Shown here: positions 27,025 to 35,649 of the stretch, one piece after another
Layout: each line of letters opens with the position of its first letter
Position numbering within the stretch: the stretch's first letter is position 1
Source of the DNA: Gillisella vitis
GTDB taxonomy: Bacteria > Pseudomonadota > Alphaproteobacteria > Rhizobiales > Rhizobiaceae
Direction of reading: 5' to 3'
Length of the DNA stretch: 64,000 nt
Assembly (NCBI RefSeq): GCF_001541345.2
Contig: NZ_LMVL02000008.1
Location: 145,902 to 209,901 of the forward strand
Notes under the pieces: generated by a model
The model's database searches: none
Told to the model about the DNA's origin: nothing
Seen by the model: the letters and a program-made list of their open reading frames with translations, nothing else
Made by a program: the position numbers and the translations under genes

Positions 27025-27708
27025 ATGATTACCGTCCATTATCTGGAGCATTCCAGGGCGCACCGCATTCTCTGGCTGCTGGAAGAGCTGGAATTGTCTT
27101 ATGAGGTGAAGACCTACAAGCGTGGCGCTGATATGCATGCACCGGCGGCATTGAAAGCCGTGCATCCGCTGGGAAAATCGCCTGTCATCGAAGACGATGG
27201 CCGGATCTTCGCCGAAAGCGGCGCCATTATCGAATATCTGGTCGACACTTACGGTGCCGATACCAATGGCAAGATGGTTTTACGTCCGGCACCGGGCGGC
27301 GACGCTTTCCTGCGTTACCGTTACTGGCTGCATTATGCCGAAGGCTCTGCCATGCCCCTGCTGGTGATGAAACTTGTCTTCTCAAGGCTGTCCCGGCAAA
27401 TGCCGTTTCTATTGCGCGGAGTGGCTAAGCGGATTTCCGATGGTGTCTGCGGCAAGATGATCGATCCGCAGATCGGCGAACACCTGGCCTTCTGGCAGGC
27501 AGAATTGCGCAAGGACGGCTATTTTGCCGGGCCGGATTTTACCGCCGCCGATATCGCCATGAGCTTCCCGGTGGAATCGGTGCTGTCGATTTCCGGCGAT
27601 ACGGGCGATGTTACCATCCTTCGTTCCTATCTTTCCACAATCCGTGCCAGGCCGGCCTATCAGCGTGCTCTGCAACGCGGCGGTGCTTATATGTTCGCCA
27701 AGACCTGA
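27025..27708 (+). CDS. Glutathione S-transferase family protein
   Basis: 227 residues from the ATG at 27025, preceded by CAGGAGACC. The thioredoxin-like N-domain begins MITVHYLEHSRAHRILWLLE, and GSH-binding motifs are LGKSPVIEDDGRIFAESGAI (cis-Pro and E-S pair). The C-domain is helical with FTAADIAMSFPVE, the N-capping/hydrophobic staple box of the fold. The Ser of HSRAHRI is the likely catalytic residue. Such cytoplasmic enzymes conjugate or reduce electrophiles with glutathione. The substrate is unknown. Confidence 0.9.
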   Translation: MITVHYLEHSRAHRILWLLEELELSYEVKTYKRGADMHAPAALKAVHPLGKSPVIEDDGRIFAESGAIIEYLVDTYGADTNGKMVLRPAPGGDAFLRYRYWLHYAEGSAMPLLVMKLVFSRLSRQMPFLLRGVAKRISDGVCGKMIDPQIGEHLAFWQAELRKDGYFAGPDFTAADIAMSFPVESVLSISGDTGDVTILRSYLSTIRARPAYQRALQRGGAYMFAKT

Positions 27709-27729
27709 TCGTCTTGTTCGCCATACCCC

Positions 27730-27771
27730 AGTGTTTGGAACACTGTTGAGCTTAAGAGTGTTTGGAACACT
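27730..27771. promoter_or_regulatory. Pair of identical 15-bp dyads (possible operators)
   Basis: The perfect dyad AGTGTTTGGAACACT occurs at 27730–27744 and again at 27757–27771, 27 bases apart start to start, inside a longer direct repeat that continues TGTTGAGCTTAAG / TGTTGGGCTCAAG. The pair lies between the GST stop and the metallopeptidase start. No regulator is assigned. Confidence 0.6.
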
Positions 27772-27869
27772 GTTGGGCTCAAGCCGTTACCAGCCTGCCG
27801 CCGTTGCTGTTGCACGGCGGCTGTTTTTGCTGAACATGCGTTCTGCATATGCGGCCGGGGAGAGAACCG

Positions 27870-28766
27870 ATGGAACTGGATGGGCGTCGTCAGTCCGAAA
27901 ATGTCGAGGATGTCAGAGGCGCATCGGGCGGTGGCGGCTTTGGTCGGCGCGGCATCCGGCTACCGATAGGCGGTGGTGGGCGCGGTTTGAGTTTTTCAAC
28001 CATCATCATTCTGGTGCTGATCTATTTCGGTCTTCGCCTGATGGGCATCGATATGTTGCAATTGCTGGAGGAGGGCAGTGGGTCTGCGCCATCCTCTTCG
28101 CAGCAGCAGGTTAGTGACACGCCTGAACAGGCCGACATGAAAGTCTTTGTGAGCCGCGTGCTGGCCTCCACCGAGGATGTCTGGACAGGCGTGTTTCGTG
28201 ACAACGGCCAGACCTATGAAATGCCGAAGCTGCGGCTGTTTTCCGGTCAATATCCGTCTGCCTGCGGCGCGGCATCCGCTGCGACTGGGCCGTTCTATTG
28301 CCCTGGAGATCAGCGTGTCTATCTCGATACGGCGTTCTTCTCGGAGCTTTCCCGGCGGTTCCAGGCCTCCGGTGATTTTGCCCAGGCTTATGTGATCGCT
28401 CATGAGGTCGGACACCATGTGCAAAACCTGACCGGCATCCTGCCGAAATTCAACCAGATGCGCAGCTCGATGAGTGCCGCCGACGCCAACCGGATGTCGG
28501 TCCGTGTCGAATTGCAGGCTGATTGCTTTGCCGGGATCTGGGGTCGGAAGGCCGATCAGCAGGGATTGCTCTCGGCAGGCGATCTGCAGGAGGCATTGAA
28601 CGCCGCCCGGCAGATTGGCGACGACACGATTCAGAAGCGGTCCCAGGGCTATGTTGTGCCTGAGAGCTTCAACCATGGCACAGCCGCACAGCGGATGGCA
28701 TGGTTCAAGAAAGGCTATGACCAAGGCCGGATGGATGCCTGCGACACGTTTTCCGGCCCGATTTGA
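27870..28766 (+). CDS. ypfJ: Neutral zinc metallopeptidase (YpfJ/KPN_02809 family)
   Basis: 298 residues from the ATG at 27870, with GGGGAGAG upstream. The N-terminus has a Gly-rich cytoplasmic segment (SGGGGFGRRGIRLPIGGGGR), then one membrane helix (about 43–59). The C-terminal domain carries the zinc motif HEVGHH (His178-Glu179-x-x-His182) and the family signature ELQADCFAGIWGRKADQQ. The expected site is membrane-anchored with the catalytic domain outside. The physiological substrate is unknown. Two operator-like dyads lie about 100 bases upstream. Confidence 0.92.
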   Translation: MELDGRRQSENVEDVRGASGGGGFGRRGIRLPIGGGGRGLSFSTIIILVLIYFGLRLMGIDMLQLLEEGSGSAPSSSQQQVSDTPEQADMKVFVSRVLASTEDVWTGVFRDNGQTYEMPKLRLFSGQYPSACGAASAATGPFYCPGDQRVYLDTAFFSELSRRFQASGDFAQAYVIAHEVGHHVQNLTGILPKFNQMRSSMSAADANRMSVRVELQADCFAGIWGRKADQQGLLSAGDLQEALNAARQIGDDTIQKRSQGYVVPESFNHGTAAQRMAWFKKGYDQGRMDACDTFSGPI

Positions 28767-28772
28767 TGGCGG

Positions 28773-29762
28773 TTACTTCTCGCTGTCCAGATGCGCCATT
28801 TGCGCGTCTGCATAGCGGGAACCGGCGGCGCTGCCCTTGGGGACTGCCGCCTCGAGGGCGGCGATATCCTCCTGTGACAGGGTAAAGTCGAGTGCGCCGA
28901 GAGATTCAGAAAGCCTGTCACGGCGGCGGGCGCCAATCAAAGGGATGATGTCTTGGCCTTGGGCGAGCACCCAGGCGATGGCCGCTTGCGCGGTGGTCAT
29001 GCCCTTGGCCTCGGCCACATTTCCCAACGCCTTGGCAAGGGCCAGATTATGGGCGGCATTGTCTCCCTGAAAGCGTGGGCCTTGGCTACGGAAATCGGTT
29101 GCGTCCGAAGGTGCGGTCCAGTGGCCGCTGATCAGTCCGCGTGAGAGAACCCCATAGGCGGTAATGCCGATGCCGAGCTCCCGGCAGGTTGGCAGGATTT
29201 GATCTTCGATGCCACGCGATACCAGCGAATATTCGATTTGCAGGTCAACGATCGGATGGACGGCTGCTGCCCGCCGGATGGTATCCGTGCCCACCTCGGA
29301 AAGGCCGATATGCCTGACATAACCGGCCTTGACCATCTCTGCGATGGCGCCAATAGTCTCTTCGATCGGCACATTGGGATCGAGCCGAGCTGGGCGGTAG
29401 ATATCGATATGGTCGGTGCCCAGCCGTTGCAATGTGTAAGCCAGCGCCGTCTTCACCGCTGATGGGCGTGCGTCGTACCCGATCCAGCCACCCGCCGGGT
29501 CGCGCTGGGCGCCGAATTTGACGCTGATCTGCACTTTGTCGCGCAGGCCACCCTTCAGCCTTTCTCCAATCAACATTTCATTGTGGCCCATGCCGTAGAA
29601 GTCGCCGGTATCGATCAGCGTTACCCCGGAATCAATGGCGGCGTGCAGGGTGGCGAGGCTTTCCGTGCGGTCGGAAGGCCCATACATGCCCGACATGCCC
29701 ATGCATCCCAATCCAAGGCGCGAGGTCTGAGGGCCGGATTTTCCAAGTTGTACCGTTTGCAT
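28773..29762 (-). CDS. Aldo/keto reductase
   Basis: 329 residues from the ATG at 29762 (MQTVQLGKSGPQTSRLGLGC), with AAGGAAA upstream; a much longer frame to 30161 is an antisense artefact over the divergent LysR gene. It is a TIM barrel with the NADPH-dependent AKR pattern: FDTAD-equivalent IDTGDFYGMGHNEMLIGERL with the catalytic Tyr, then HIDIYRPARLDPNVPIEETI. The family reduces carbonyls in the cytoplasm (YajO/AKR11-like subfamily). It is probably controlled by the divergent LysR gene. Confidence 0.93.
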   Translation of the reverse strand: MQTVQLGKSGPQTSRLGLGCMGMSGMYGPSDRTESLATLHAAIDSGVTLIDTGDFYGMGHNEMLIGERLKGGLRDKVQISVKFGAQRDPAGGWIGYDARPSAVKTALAYTLQRLGTDHIDIYRPARLDPNVPIEETIGAIAEMVKAGYVRHIGLSEVGTDTIRRAAAVHPIVDLQIEYSLVSRGIEDQILPTCRELGIGITAYGVLSRGLISGHWTAPSDATDFRSQGPRFQGDNAAHNLALAKALGNVAEAKGMTTAQAAIAWVLAQGQDIIPLIGARRRDRLSESLGALDFTLSQEDIAALEAAVPKGSAAGSRYADAQMAHLDSEK

Positions 29763-29865
29763 ATCCAGTTTCCTTCTCTGCTTTCTGTCTGAAAACAGGT
29801 TTACGCTGTTTGGCTTTGTGCGATAATCCTGCTTATTCCGTATGCGTTGTTTGGAATTATGCACA

Positions 29866-30768
29866 ATGAACGATCTACCGCTCGCCGATCTCGATGCCTT
29901 CGCCACTATTGCCCGGTTGAGAAACTTCCGGGCCGCCGGAAAGTTGCGCGGTGTTTCGGCCTCGTCATTGAGTGAGGCGATGCGGCGGCTGGAGGCGCGG
30001 GTTGGCGTGCGGCTGCTGAACCGTACCACCCGCAGCGTGACCCTGACCGATGCTGGAGCACGGCTGTTGGAACGGTTGTCGCCGACGCTGGCCGATATCG
30101 AGTTGGCGCTTGACGATATCAACCAGTTTCGCGAGCGCCCCTTTGGGCGATTGCGCCTCAATGTGCCTGGTATCGTTGCCCGGTGTGTGCTGCCGCCTGT
30201 TGTTACCGGCTTTCTGGCCGCCTATCCGGATATCCTGCTGGAGGTGAGGGTCAATGATGCTTTGATCGACGTGCTGGCTGAAGGCTGCGATGCAGGTATC
30301 CGCTATGAAGAGTCGTTGCATCAGGACATGATCGCGGTTCCCATCGGCCCACGCCGCCAGCGCTATGTTTGCGTGGCAGCACCGTCTTATCTTGCGCAGT
30401 ACGGCAGACCGGAACATCCGCGCGACTTGATCCATCACCGCTCCATTCTGCATCGTTTCAACAGTGGTCGGGTGAATGAATGGCATTTCGAACGCGATGG
30501 CGAGGCGATCAATGTCTCTCCGCCGCCCCGGCTGATCGCCGAGACGGTCGATCTCGAACTCGCCGCAGTGCGGGCCGGACTTGGCATGATGGGCACATTC
30601 GAGGACTTTGTGATCGAGGATTTGAATGCCGGACGCTTGGAGCGGGTGCTGACCGATTGGGAAGACGAGTTTTCCGGCCCCTTCCTCTATTACCACAGCC
30701 GTCGCCACATGCCCGTACCCTTGCGGGTCTTCGTCGATTATATCCGCCAGCATGGCGATCCCGGTTGA
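29866..30768 (+). CDS. LysR-family transcriptional regulator
   Basis: 300 residues from the ATG at 29866 (MNDLPLADLDAFATIARLRN). The HTH is FRAAGKLRGVSASSLSEAMR, followed by RLEARVGVRLLNRTTRSVTL as usual for the CrgA/AaeR-like subgroup. A type-2 periplasmic fold follows. The gene is divergent from the aldo/keto reductase with about 100 bases between, so it is its likely regulator. The inducer is unknown. Confidence 0.92.
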   Translation: MNDLPLADLDAFATIARLRNFRAAGKLRGVSASSLSEAMRRLEARVGVRLLNRTTRSVTLTDAGARLLERLSPTLADIELALDDINQFRERPFGRLRLNVPGIVARCVLPPVVTGFLAAYPDILLEVRVNDALIDVLAEGCDAGIRYEESLHQDMIAVPIGPRRQRYVCVAAPSYLAQYGRPEHPRDLIHHRSILHRFNSGRVNEWHFERDGEAINVSPPPRLIAETVDLELAAVRAGLGMMGTFEDFVIEDLNAGRLERVLTDWEDEFSGPFLYYHSRRHMPVPLRVFVDYIRQHGDPG

Positions 30769-30906
30769 TATAGCATCGGATCGAAAGGCAGGAACCGGCT
30801 TTCTGCACCACGCTATAACGGTTCGTCCATCAACAACCGTGATGGAACGACGAGTTTTTCTGAAGCATCTGCTTGTGTCTTGAAAACGTCACGGCTTTGA
30901 CGTACC

Positions 30907-30930
30907 GAGGAAATTGCATATTATTTCCTC
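30907..30930. promoter_or_regulatory. Inverted repeat upstream of the MATE gene
   Basis: GAGGAAAT (30907–30914) and ATTTCCTC (30923–30930) form a perfect 8-bp inverted repeat around an AT-rich spacer. It may be an operator for the MATE exporter promoter; no binding protein is assigned. Confidence 0.35.
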
Positions 30931-31011
30931 ACACAGCTTATCGGTTGAGAAGAAAATATGCATTGCAGCTGACTTGTATGCGCCATGTCCGGTATAGGAT
31001 GCTGAAATCCC

Positions 31012-31046
31012 GCCGCTCGTCCAGCCTGACTGGAAGCGGCTTTTTT
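31012..31046 (+). terminator. Terminator hairpin in the MATE leader (possible attenuator)
   Basis: A stem GCCGCT…CCAG / CTGG…AGCGGC (31012–31040) is followed at once by six Ts (31041–31046). It ends only 17 bases before the MATE start codon. A promoter-like TTGTAT…TATAGGAT lies just upstream (30974–31000), which would give a very short terminated leader. Confidence 0.7.
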
Positions 31047-31062
31047 CGTTTTGGAAGTTCTC

Positions 31063-32460
31063 ATGACTTATGCCTCGTCCCAGCGCCTTGGCGCGCCCAT
31101 TGAAAGCTGGCTTAGCCATGTTCGCGCCACGCTGGCGCTGGGCATTCCCCTGGCGGGTGCGCAACTGGCGCAGCTGGCAATCCACACGACTGATGTGGTG
31201 ATTGTCGGTCGTCTTGGAGCCGAATCGCTGGCGGCTTTGGTGCTGGCCGGGCAGTTTTTCTTCACGGTGTTTATTTTCGGTTCCGGCTTTTCCATCGCGG
31301 TCATGCCGATGGTGGCCAATGCCTATGGCAAGGGCGATGTGCGCCTGGCACGCCGCTCCATTCGCATGGGCTTGTGGGTATCGCTCGCCTATAGCGTAGT
31401 GACCTGGCCGCTCTTCCATTACTCGCGCGATGTGCTGTTGGCTCTAGGGCAGGTGCCGCAGGTGGTTGAGCTTGCCTCGAGCTATATCCGCATCATGTGG
31501 CTGAGCCTGCCGGTGGCGCTGATGTTTGCGGTGATGCGAGCGCTGGTCAGCGCCATCGGGCGGGCGCAGATCGTCCTCTATATCACCATCGCCACGTTGG
31601 TGCTCAATGCCGCCCTGGCTTACTGCGTCGTGCTTGGCCATTTCGGCTTTCCGGCTTTCGGCATTCTGGGCGCCGCCTGGGTGGCCGTTACGGTCAATGT
31701 CTTCGCCATGATCGCCATGGGTCTCTATCTGCACTTCAACAGCGTCACCCGGAAATACGAATTGTTTGTGCGCTTCTGGCGGCCCGATTGGGATGCGTTG
31801 CGCGATGTGATCAAGCTTGGCCTGCCGATTGGCGTGACGGTGCTGGCTGAAGTCAGCCTGTTTACGGCAGCCTCTCTGTTGATGGGCAGCATTGGCACGA
31901 TTGAACTGGCCGCGCATGGCATTGCCCTGCAATTGGCCTCCATCGCTTTCATGATCCCGCTGGGGCTGGCGCAGGCCGCCACCGTGCGAATCGGCGTTGC
32001 CCATGGGCGCGGTGATTTTACCGATGTGGTGCGGGCCTCTATTACCGTTGTCTGCATGGCAGCCCTGATCTCGGTGATCGGCGGGTTGCTGTTCTTCTTT
32101 TTCTCCAATGAACTGAGCGGAATGTTCCTTGATCGAGGTCGCGGCGATGCGGCGGCGGTGCTGGATTACGCGGCGCCGCTGGTGGTGGTCGCCGGTATTT
32201 TCCAGCTGGTCGATGGCATGCAGGCGGTTGCCACCGGGCTGCTGCGCGGCCTGAAGGATGCCAGCGTGCCGATGATCCTGGCGCTGATTTCCTATTGGCC
32301 AATTGGTTTCGGCCTGGCCTGGTTCATGGCGTTTCCCTTGGGGATGGGCGGTCTTGGCGTCTGGTTCGGTTTCCTGATCGGGCTTTCCAGCGCTGCCGTC
32401 ATGATGGGGCTGCGGTTCTGGCTGCGGCTTCGCCACGAAATGCGGATAATGAACCGGTAA
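31063..32460 (+). CDS. MATE-family multidrug/toxin efflux transporter (NorM-like)
   Basis: 465 residues from the ATG at 31063, preceded by TTGGAAG. It is a 12-helix MATE protein: two bundles of six, beginning LALGIPLAGAQLAQLAIHTT with the family's Q-x-x-Q/H pattern and DVVIVGRLGAESLAALVLAG. Members expel cationic drugs and toxins using Na+ or H+ gradients. A terminator hairpin with a T-run sits in the leader directly before the start, suggesting attenuation. A strong bidirectional terminator follows at 32502–32536. Confidence 0.93.
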   Translation: MTYASSQRLGAPIESWLSHVRATLALGIPLAGAQLAQLAIHTTDVVIVGRLGAESLAALVLAGQFFFTVFIFGSGFSIAVMPMVANAYGKGDVRLARRSIRMGLWVSLAYSVVTWPLFHYSRDVLLALGQVPQVVELASSYIRIMWLSLPVALMFAVMRALVSAIGRAQIVLYITIATLVLNAALAYCVVLGHFGFPAFGILGAAWVAVTVNVFAMIAMGLYLHFNSVTRKYELFVRFWRPDWDALRDVIKLGLPIGVTVLAEVSLFTAASLLMGSIGTIELAAHGIALQLASIAFMIPLGLAQAATVRIGVAHGRGDFTDVVRASITVVCMAALISVIGGLLFFFFSNELSGMFLDRGRGDAAAVLDYAAPLVVVAGIFQLVDGMQAVATGLLRGLKDASVPMILALISYWPIGFGLAWFMAFPLGMGGLGVWFGFLIGLSSAAVMMGLRFWLRLRHEMRIMNR

Positions 32461-32501
32461 AGCCGTTCTACCCGTGTGATAAGGCTCTTCATGAGAATCA
32501 A

Positions 32502-32537
32502 ATAAGCCGACCAAGTGATTGGTCGGCTTATGTTTTT
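32502..32537. terminator. Bidirectional terminator between MATE gene and carA
   Basis: A perfect 13-bp stem (ATAAGCCGACCAA / TTGGTCGGCTTAT) with a GTGA loop is followed by TG and five Ts. It separates the converging MATE and carA genes. Confidence 0.9.
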
Positions 32538-32557
32538 CATCGGCTATTATTTGTGGT

Positions 32558-33778
32558 TCAGCGCTCACTCAAAGCCGGTTCGCCCTTCTTCTCGCGCACC
32601 ATGTTGATGAAACGGCGGAACAGATAGTGGCTGTCCTGCGGGCCGGGCGAGGCTTCCGGGTGGTGCTGGACGGAAAACACCGGCTTGCCGGTCAGGCGCA
32701 GGCCGCAATTGGTGTTGTCAAACAGCGAAATATGAGTCTCTTCAACGCCTTCCGGCAGGGACTTCGAATCCACCGCGAAGCCGTGGTTCATCGAGACGAT
32801 CTCCACCTTGCCGGTGGTAAAATCCTTGACTGGATGGTTGGCGCCGTGATGGCCCTGATGCATCTTCTCAGTCTTGGCGCCTAGCGCCAGACCCAGCATC
32901 TGATGGCCAAGGCAAATACCGAACAACGGGATATCTGTGTTGATCAATTCCTTGATGACCGGCACGGCGTATTCGCCAGTGGCAGCCGGATCACCGGGGC
33001 CATTGGAGAGGAAAATGCCATCCGGCGACAAGGCCAGGATATCTTCGGCGCTGGTATTGGCGGGCACAACGGTGACCTTGCATTTCAGGCCGGTGAACAG
33101 CCGCAGGATATTGCGCTTCACGCCGAAATCCACGCAGACGACGTGATAATCGGTATCCTTGTCAGCTAGTTCAGAAAAGCCTTCATTCCACACCCAGGGC
33201 TTTTCGCCCCAGGTCGAGGACTGGCCGGAGGATGCGACCTTGGCAAGATCAAGACCTTCCAGCCCGCTCCAGGCCTTGGCCTTGGCCTTCAGCGCCTCGA
33301 TGTCGAAATTGCCGTTCGGGTCATGGGCGATGACGGCGTTCGGCGCACCGTTTTCGCGAATCCAGGCGGTCAGCGCCCGCGTATCGACGCCGGACAGGCC
33401 AATCATGCCGCGTGCCTTCAGCCAGGCATCGAGATGCTTGGTGGCGCGGAAATTGGATGGTTCGGTAATGTCGGCCTTGAAGATCACCCCGACGGCGCCG
33501 TGGCGGGCAGCTGGCGTCAGGTCTTCAATGTCTTCTTCATTGGTGCCAACATTGCCGATATGGGGAAAGGTGAAGGTAACGATCTGGCCGAGATAGGAGG
33601 GATCGGTGAGGATTTCCTCATAGCCGGTCAGCGCGGTGTTGAAGCACACCTCGGCCTGAACATCGCCGGTGGCGCCGACGCCCTGACCTTCGATGACGGT
33701 GCCATCGGCCAGAACCAGAAGTGCTGTCGGCTTGGTTGTTGTCCAGGCTGCGGTGGGCAATGGCGATGTTGCGGTCAT
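32558..33778 (-). CDS. carA: Carbamoyl-phosphate synthase small chain (glutaminase)
   Basis: 406 residues from the ATG at 33778 (MTATSPLPTAAWTTTKPTAL), with AAGGAAC upstream; the frame open to 33817 is rejected. An N-terminal CPSase small-chain domain holds GQGVGATGDVQAEVCFNTAL and TGYEEILTDPSYLGQIV. The class I glutamine amidotransferase domain has IFLSNGPGDPAA (oxyanion loop), the nucleophile in PLFGICLGHQMLG (Cys about 289) and the His/Glu pair in VQHHPEASPGPQDSHYLF. It supplies ammonia to CarB. Confidence 0.98.
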   Translation of the reverse strand: MTATSPLPTAAWTTTKPTALLVLADGTVIEGQGVGATGDVQAEVCFNTALTGYEEILTDPSYLGQIVTFTFPHIGNVGTNEEDIEDLTPAARHGAVGVIFKADITEPSNFRATKHLDAWLKARGMIGLSGVDTRALTAWIRENGAPNAVIAHDPNGNFDIEALKAKAKAWSGLEGLDLAKVASSGQSSTWGEKPWVWNEGFSELADKDTDYHVVCVDFGVKRNILRLFTGLKCKVTVVPANTSAEDILALSPDGIFLSNGPGDPAATGEYAVPVIKELINTDIPLFGICLGHQMLGLALGAKTEKMHQGHHGANHPVKDFTTGKVEIVSMNHGFAVDSKSLPEGVEETHISLFDNTNCGLRLTGKPVFSVQHHPEASPGPQDSHYLFRRFINMVREKKGEPALSER

Positions 33779-34116
33779 ATCCGTTCCTTTTCCAGCCGCT
33801 TGCCCCGGCCGATGCAAACCGGCGGCGCGTGGCTATCTTTGTGTGCCAGTATCTAGTTGTGCCAAGGGTCCTCGCGCAGCAAGAGGATGCGCGTGCGGGA
33901 ACCTGATGTCGATGTCTGTGCAGGCGATGGTACATAGACGAGAAGCGTGGGCCGGGTCAATTGTTCCTCAGGTAAAAGAGGTGTTTTCCCTTGAAGTCTT
34001 GAAAGACCCCCGCATTGCGCGGAGCCTCCGGGAGGGGTATCACCACGCCTGAAGCGAGCCACGGTGCCATATGAACGGCGGCCAGGGGCTCCACAGTCAC
34101 CCAAGGAGATGAAGAC
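33779..34116. other. Divergent intergenic region (carA / yqeY)
   Basis: About 338 bases between the two starts, expected to hold both promoters. AAGGAGAT at 34103 is the yqeY ribosome-binding site. No riboswitch or operator was recognised. Confidence 0.4.
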
Positions 34117-34572
34117 ATGCTACGCGAGGATCTGACGACTGCGCTGAAGGAAGCGATGAAAGCCAAGGACAGCCGCAGGCTTTCCACCATCCGCCTGGTG
34201 CAATCGGCCATCAAGGACCGCGACATCGCCAATCGCGGCGAGGGCAAGGCCGAGGCCAGCGACGACGATATCCTCCAGCTGATGGCCAAGCTGGTGAAGC
34301 AGCGCGAAGAATCGGCCAAGATCTACGAAGACAATGCCCGTCCTGAGCTTGCCGCCCAGGAGCGCGAGGAAGTGGCGATCATCAAAGCCTTCATGCCCGA
34401 GCAGATGGATGACGATAAAGTCCGCGAAGCGATTTCCGGTATCATCACGGAAATCAGTGCTGAAGGCGTGCGCGACATGGGCAAGGTAATGGCTGCCTTG
34501 AAAGAACGCTATGCCGGCCAGATGGATTTCGCCAAGGCCTCCGGCGTGGTGAAAGAGCTTTTGACCAAGTAA
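34117..34572 (+). CDS. yqeY: GatB/YqeY-domain protein
   Basis: 151 residues from the ATG at 34117, with AAGGAGAT ideally spaced. The sequence MLREDLTTALKEAMKAKD, the middle QREESAKIYEDNARPELAAQ and the C-terminal Asn/Gly-poor helical domain (MGKVMAALKERYAGQMDFAK) match the two-domain helical YqeY family. The C-terminal domain resembles the tRNA-binding tail of the amidotransferase subunit GatB. Its role is unclear; a tRNA-linked function is inferred. It is the first gene of the yqeY–dnaG–rpoD stretch that is widely conserved. Confidence 0.92.
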   Translation: MLREDLTTALKEAMKAKDSRRLSTIRLVQSAIKDRDIANRGEGKAEASDDDILQLMAKLVKQREESAKIYEDNARPELAAQEREEVAIIKAFMPEQMDDDKVREAISGIITEISAEGVRDMGKVMAALKERYAGQMDFAKASGVVKELLTK

Positions 34573-34592
34573 GCGGAAGCCTCCGTATACAG

Positions 34593-34620
34593 CGTTGTGC
34601 GCCATAGATGGCGCACAACG
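34593..34620. repeat. Perfect 13-bp palindrome downstream of yqeY
   Basis: CGTTGTGCGCCAT (34593–34605) and its inverse (34608–34620) are separated by only AG. No T-run follows on either strand, so it is not a standard intrinsic terminator; it may be an mRNA-end hairpin or a protein-binding site. Confidence 0.55.
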
Positions 34621-34662
34621 GGTCGCTAAAGCGCTTTATATCTATGGCGGTTTCCGCTTTGT

Positions 34663-35649
34663 TTATTCTGCGGCGAGTGGCGCAGCTTCTTGTGGCAATG
34701 CGCCGATTGCGGCAAACAGCGCCTCATCCTCGCCTATGCCGGCATTGGGCGTGGTCAACAGCGTATCGCCGTAGAAGACCGAGTTGGCACCGGAGACCAG
34801 GCAGAGGATTTGCGCTTCCCGGTTTAATGTCGAGCGCCCGGCCGACAGACGGACCGTGGATCTCGGCATGACAATCCTCGCTGTCGCCACCATGCGCACC
34901 AATTCCAGCGGATCGATCCGCGGCATGGCGGCAAGCGGCGTCCCCTCCACAGGCACCAGCGCGTTGATCGGTACGCTTTCGGGATGTGGGCGCATGGATC
35001 CCAGGACCTGGAGCATGGAGGCGCGATCACGGATGGTCTCGCCCATGCCGATAATGCCGCCGCAACAGAGGTCGACGCCGAAAGAGCGGACGATGGACAG
35101 GGTTTCCAGCCGGTCTGCATAGCTGCGGGTGGTGATGATCTCACCATAAAATTCCGGACTGGTGTCCAGATTATGGTTGTAAGCCGTCAGTCCAGCCTTG
35201 GCCAGTTTCTCAGCCTGATGCTTTTCCAGCATGCCCAGCGTTACGCAGGCTTCCATGCCGAGATCGCGAACGCCGCGCACCATGGTCAGTACCGCGTCAA
35301 ATTCCTTGCCATCGCGCACCTCCCGCCATGCGGCGCCCATGCAGAAGCGCTCGGCACCTGCGTCCTTCGCCCGCTTTGCAAGCGCAAGCACGCTGTCCGG
35401 CTGCATGAGGCGATCCTTCGTCAGCTTTACCTCTCGGTGGTGGGCCGATTGCGGACAATAGGCGCAGTCTTCGGGGCAGCCGCCTGTCTTGATCGACAGC
35501 AGGCTTGCCTTCTGCACGGCATTCGGGTCGTGGTGGCGGCCATGGACAGCGTTGGCATGGCCGATCAATTCCAGAAGGGGCAGATTGTGAAGGGTGACGA
35601 TCTCTTCCACGCTCCAGTCATGGCGAATTTCGCCCACCACCCCACTCAT
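34663..35649 (-). CDS. bioB: Biotin synthase
   Basis: 328 residues from the ATG at 35649, which overlaps the bioY stop as ATGA (translational coupling). It is a radical-SAM TIM barrel with the 4Fe-4S motif GGCPEDCAYCPQ (Cys58, Cys62, Cys65) and residues for the 2Fe-2S cluster and substrate: FCMGAAWREV, MEACVTLGML, YNHNLDTSPEFYG, and ARIVMPRSTVRLSAGR. It inserts sulfur into dethiobiotin in the cytoplasm, the last step of biotin synthesis. No bioFDA genes are adjacent, so the operon pairs import with the final step. Confidence 0.97.
   Translation of the reverse strand: MSGVVGEIRHDWSVEEIVTLHNLPLLELIGHANAVHGRHHDPNAVQKASLLSIKTGGCPEDCAYCPQSAHHREVKLTKDRLMQPDSVLALAKRAKDAGAERFCMGAAWREVRDGKEFDAVLTMVRGVRDLGMEACVTLGMLEKHQAEKLAKAGLTAYNHNLDTSPEFYGEIITTRSYADRLETLSIVRSFGVDLCCGGIIGMGETIRDRASMLQVLGSMRPHPESVPINALVPVEGTPLAAMPRIDPLELVRMVATARIVMPRSTVRLSAGRSTLNREAQILCLVSGANSVFYGDTLLTTPNAGIGEDEALFAAIGALPQEAAPLAAE

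Noticed and set aside
28773..30161. N-terminally extended aldo/keto reductase of 462 residues
   Set aside because: The extra 133 residues run antisense through the divergent LysR gene; the AKR start at 29762 has a good ribosome-binding site and matches the family.
31444..32568. 374-codon minus-strand frame
   Set aside because: It covers the MATE gene antisense and is full of His/Gln/Asp, the usual shadow of hydrophobic codons.
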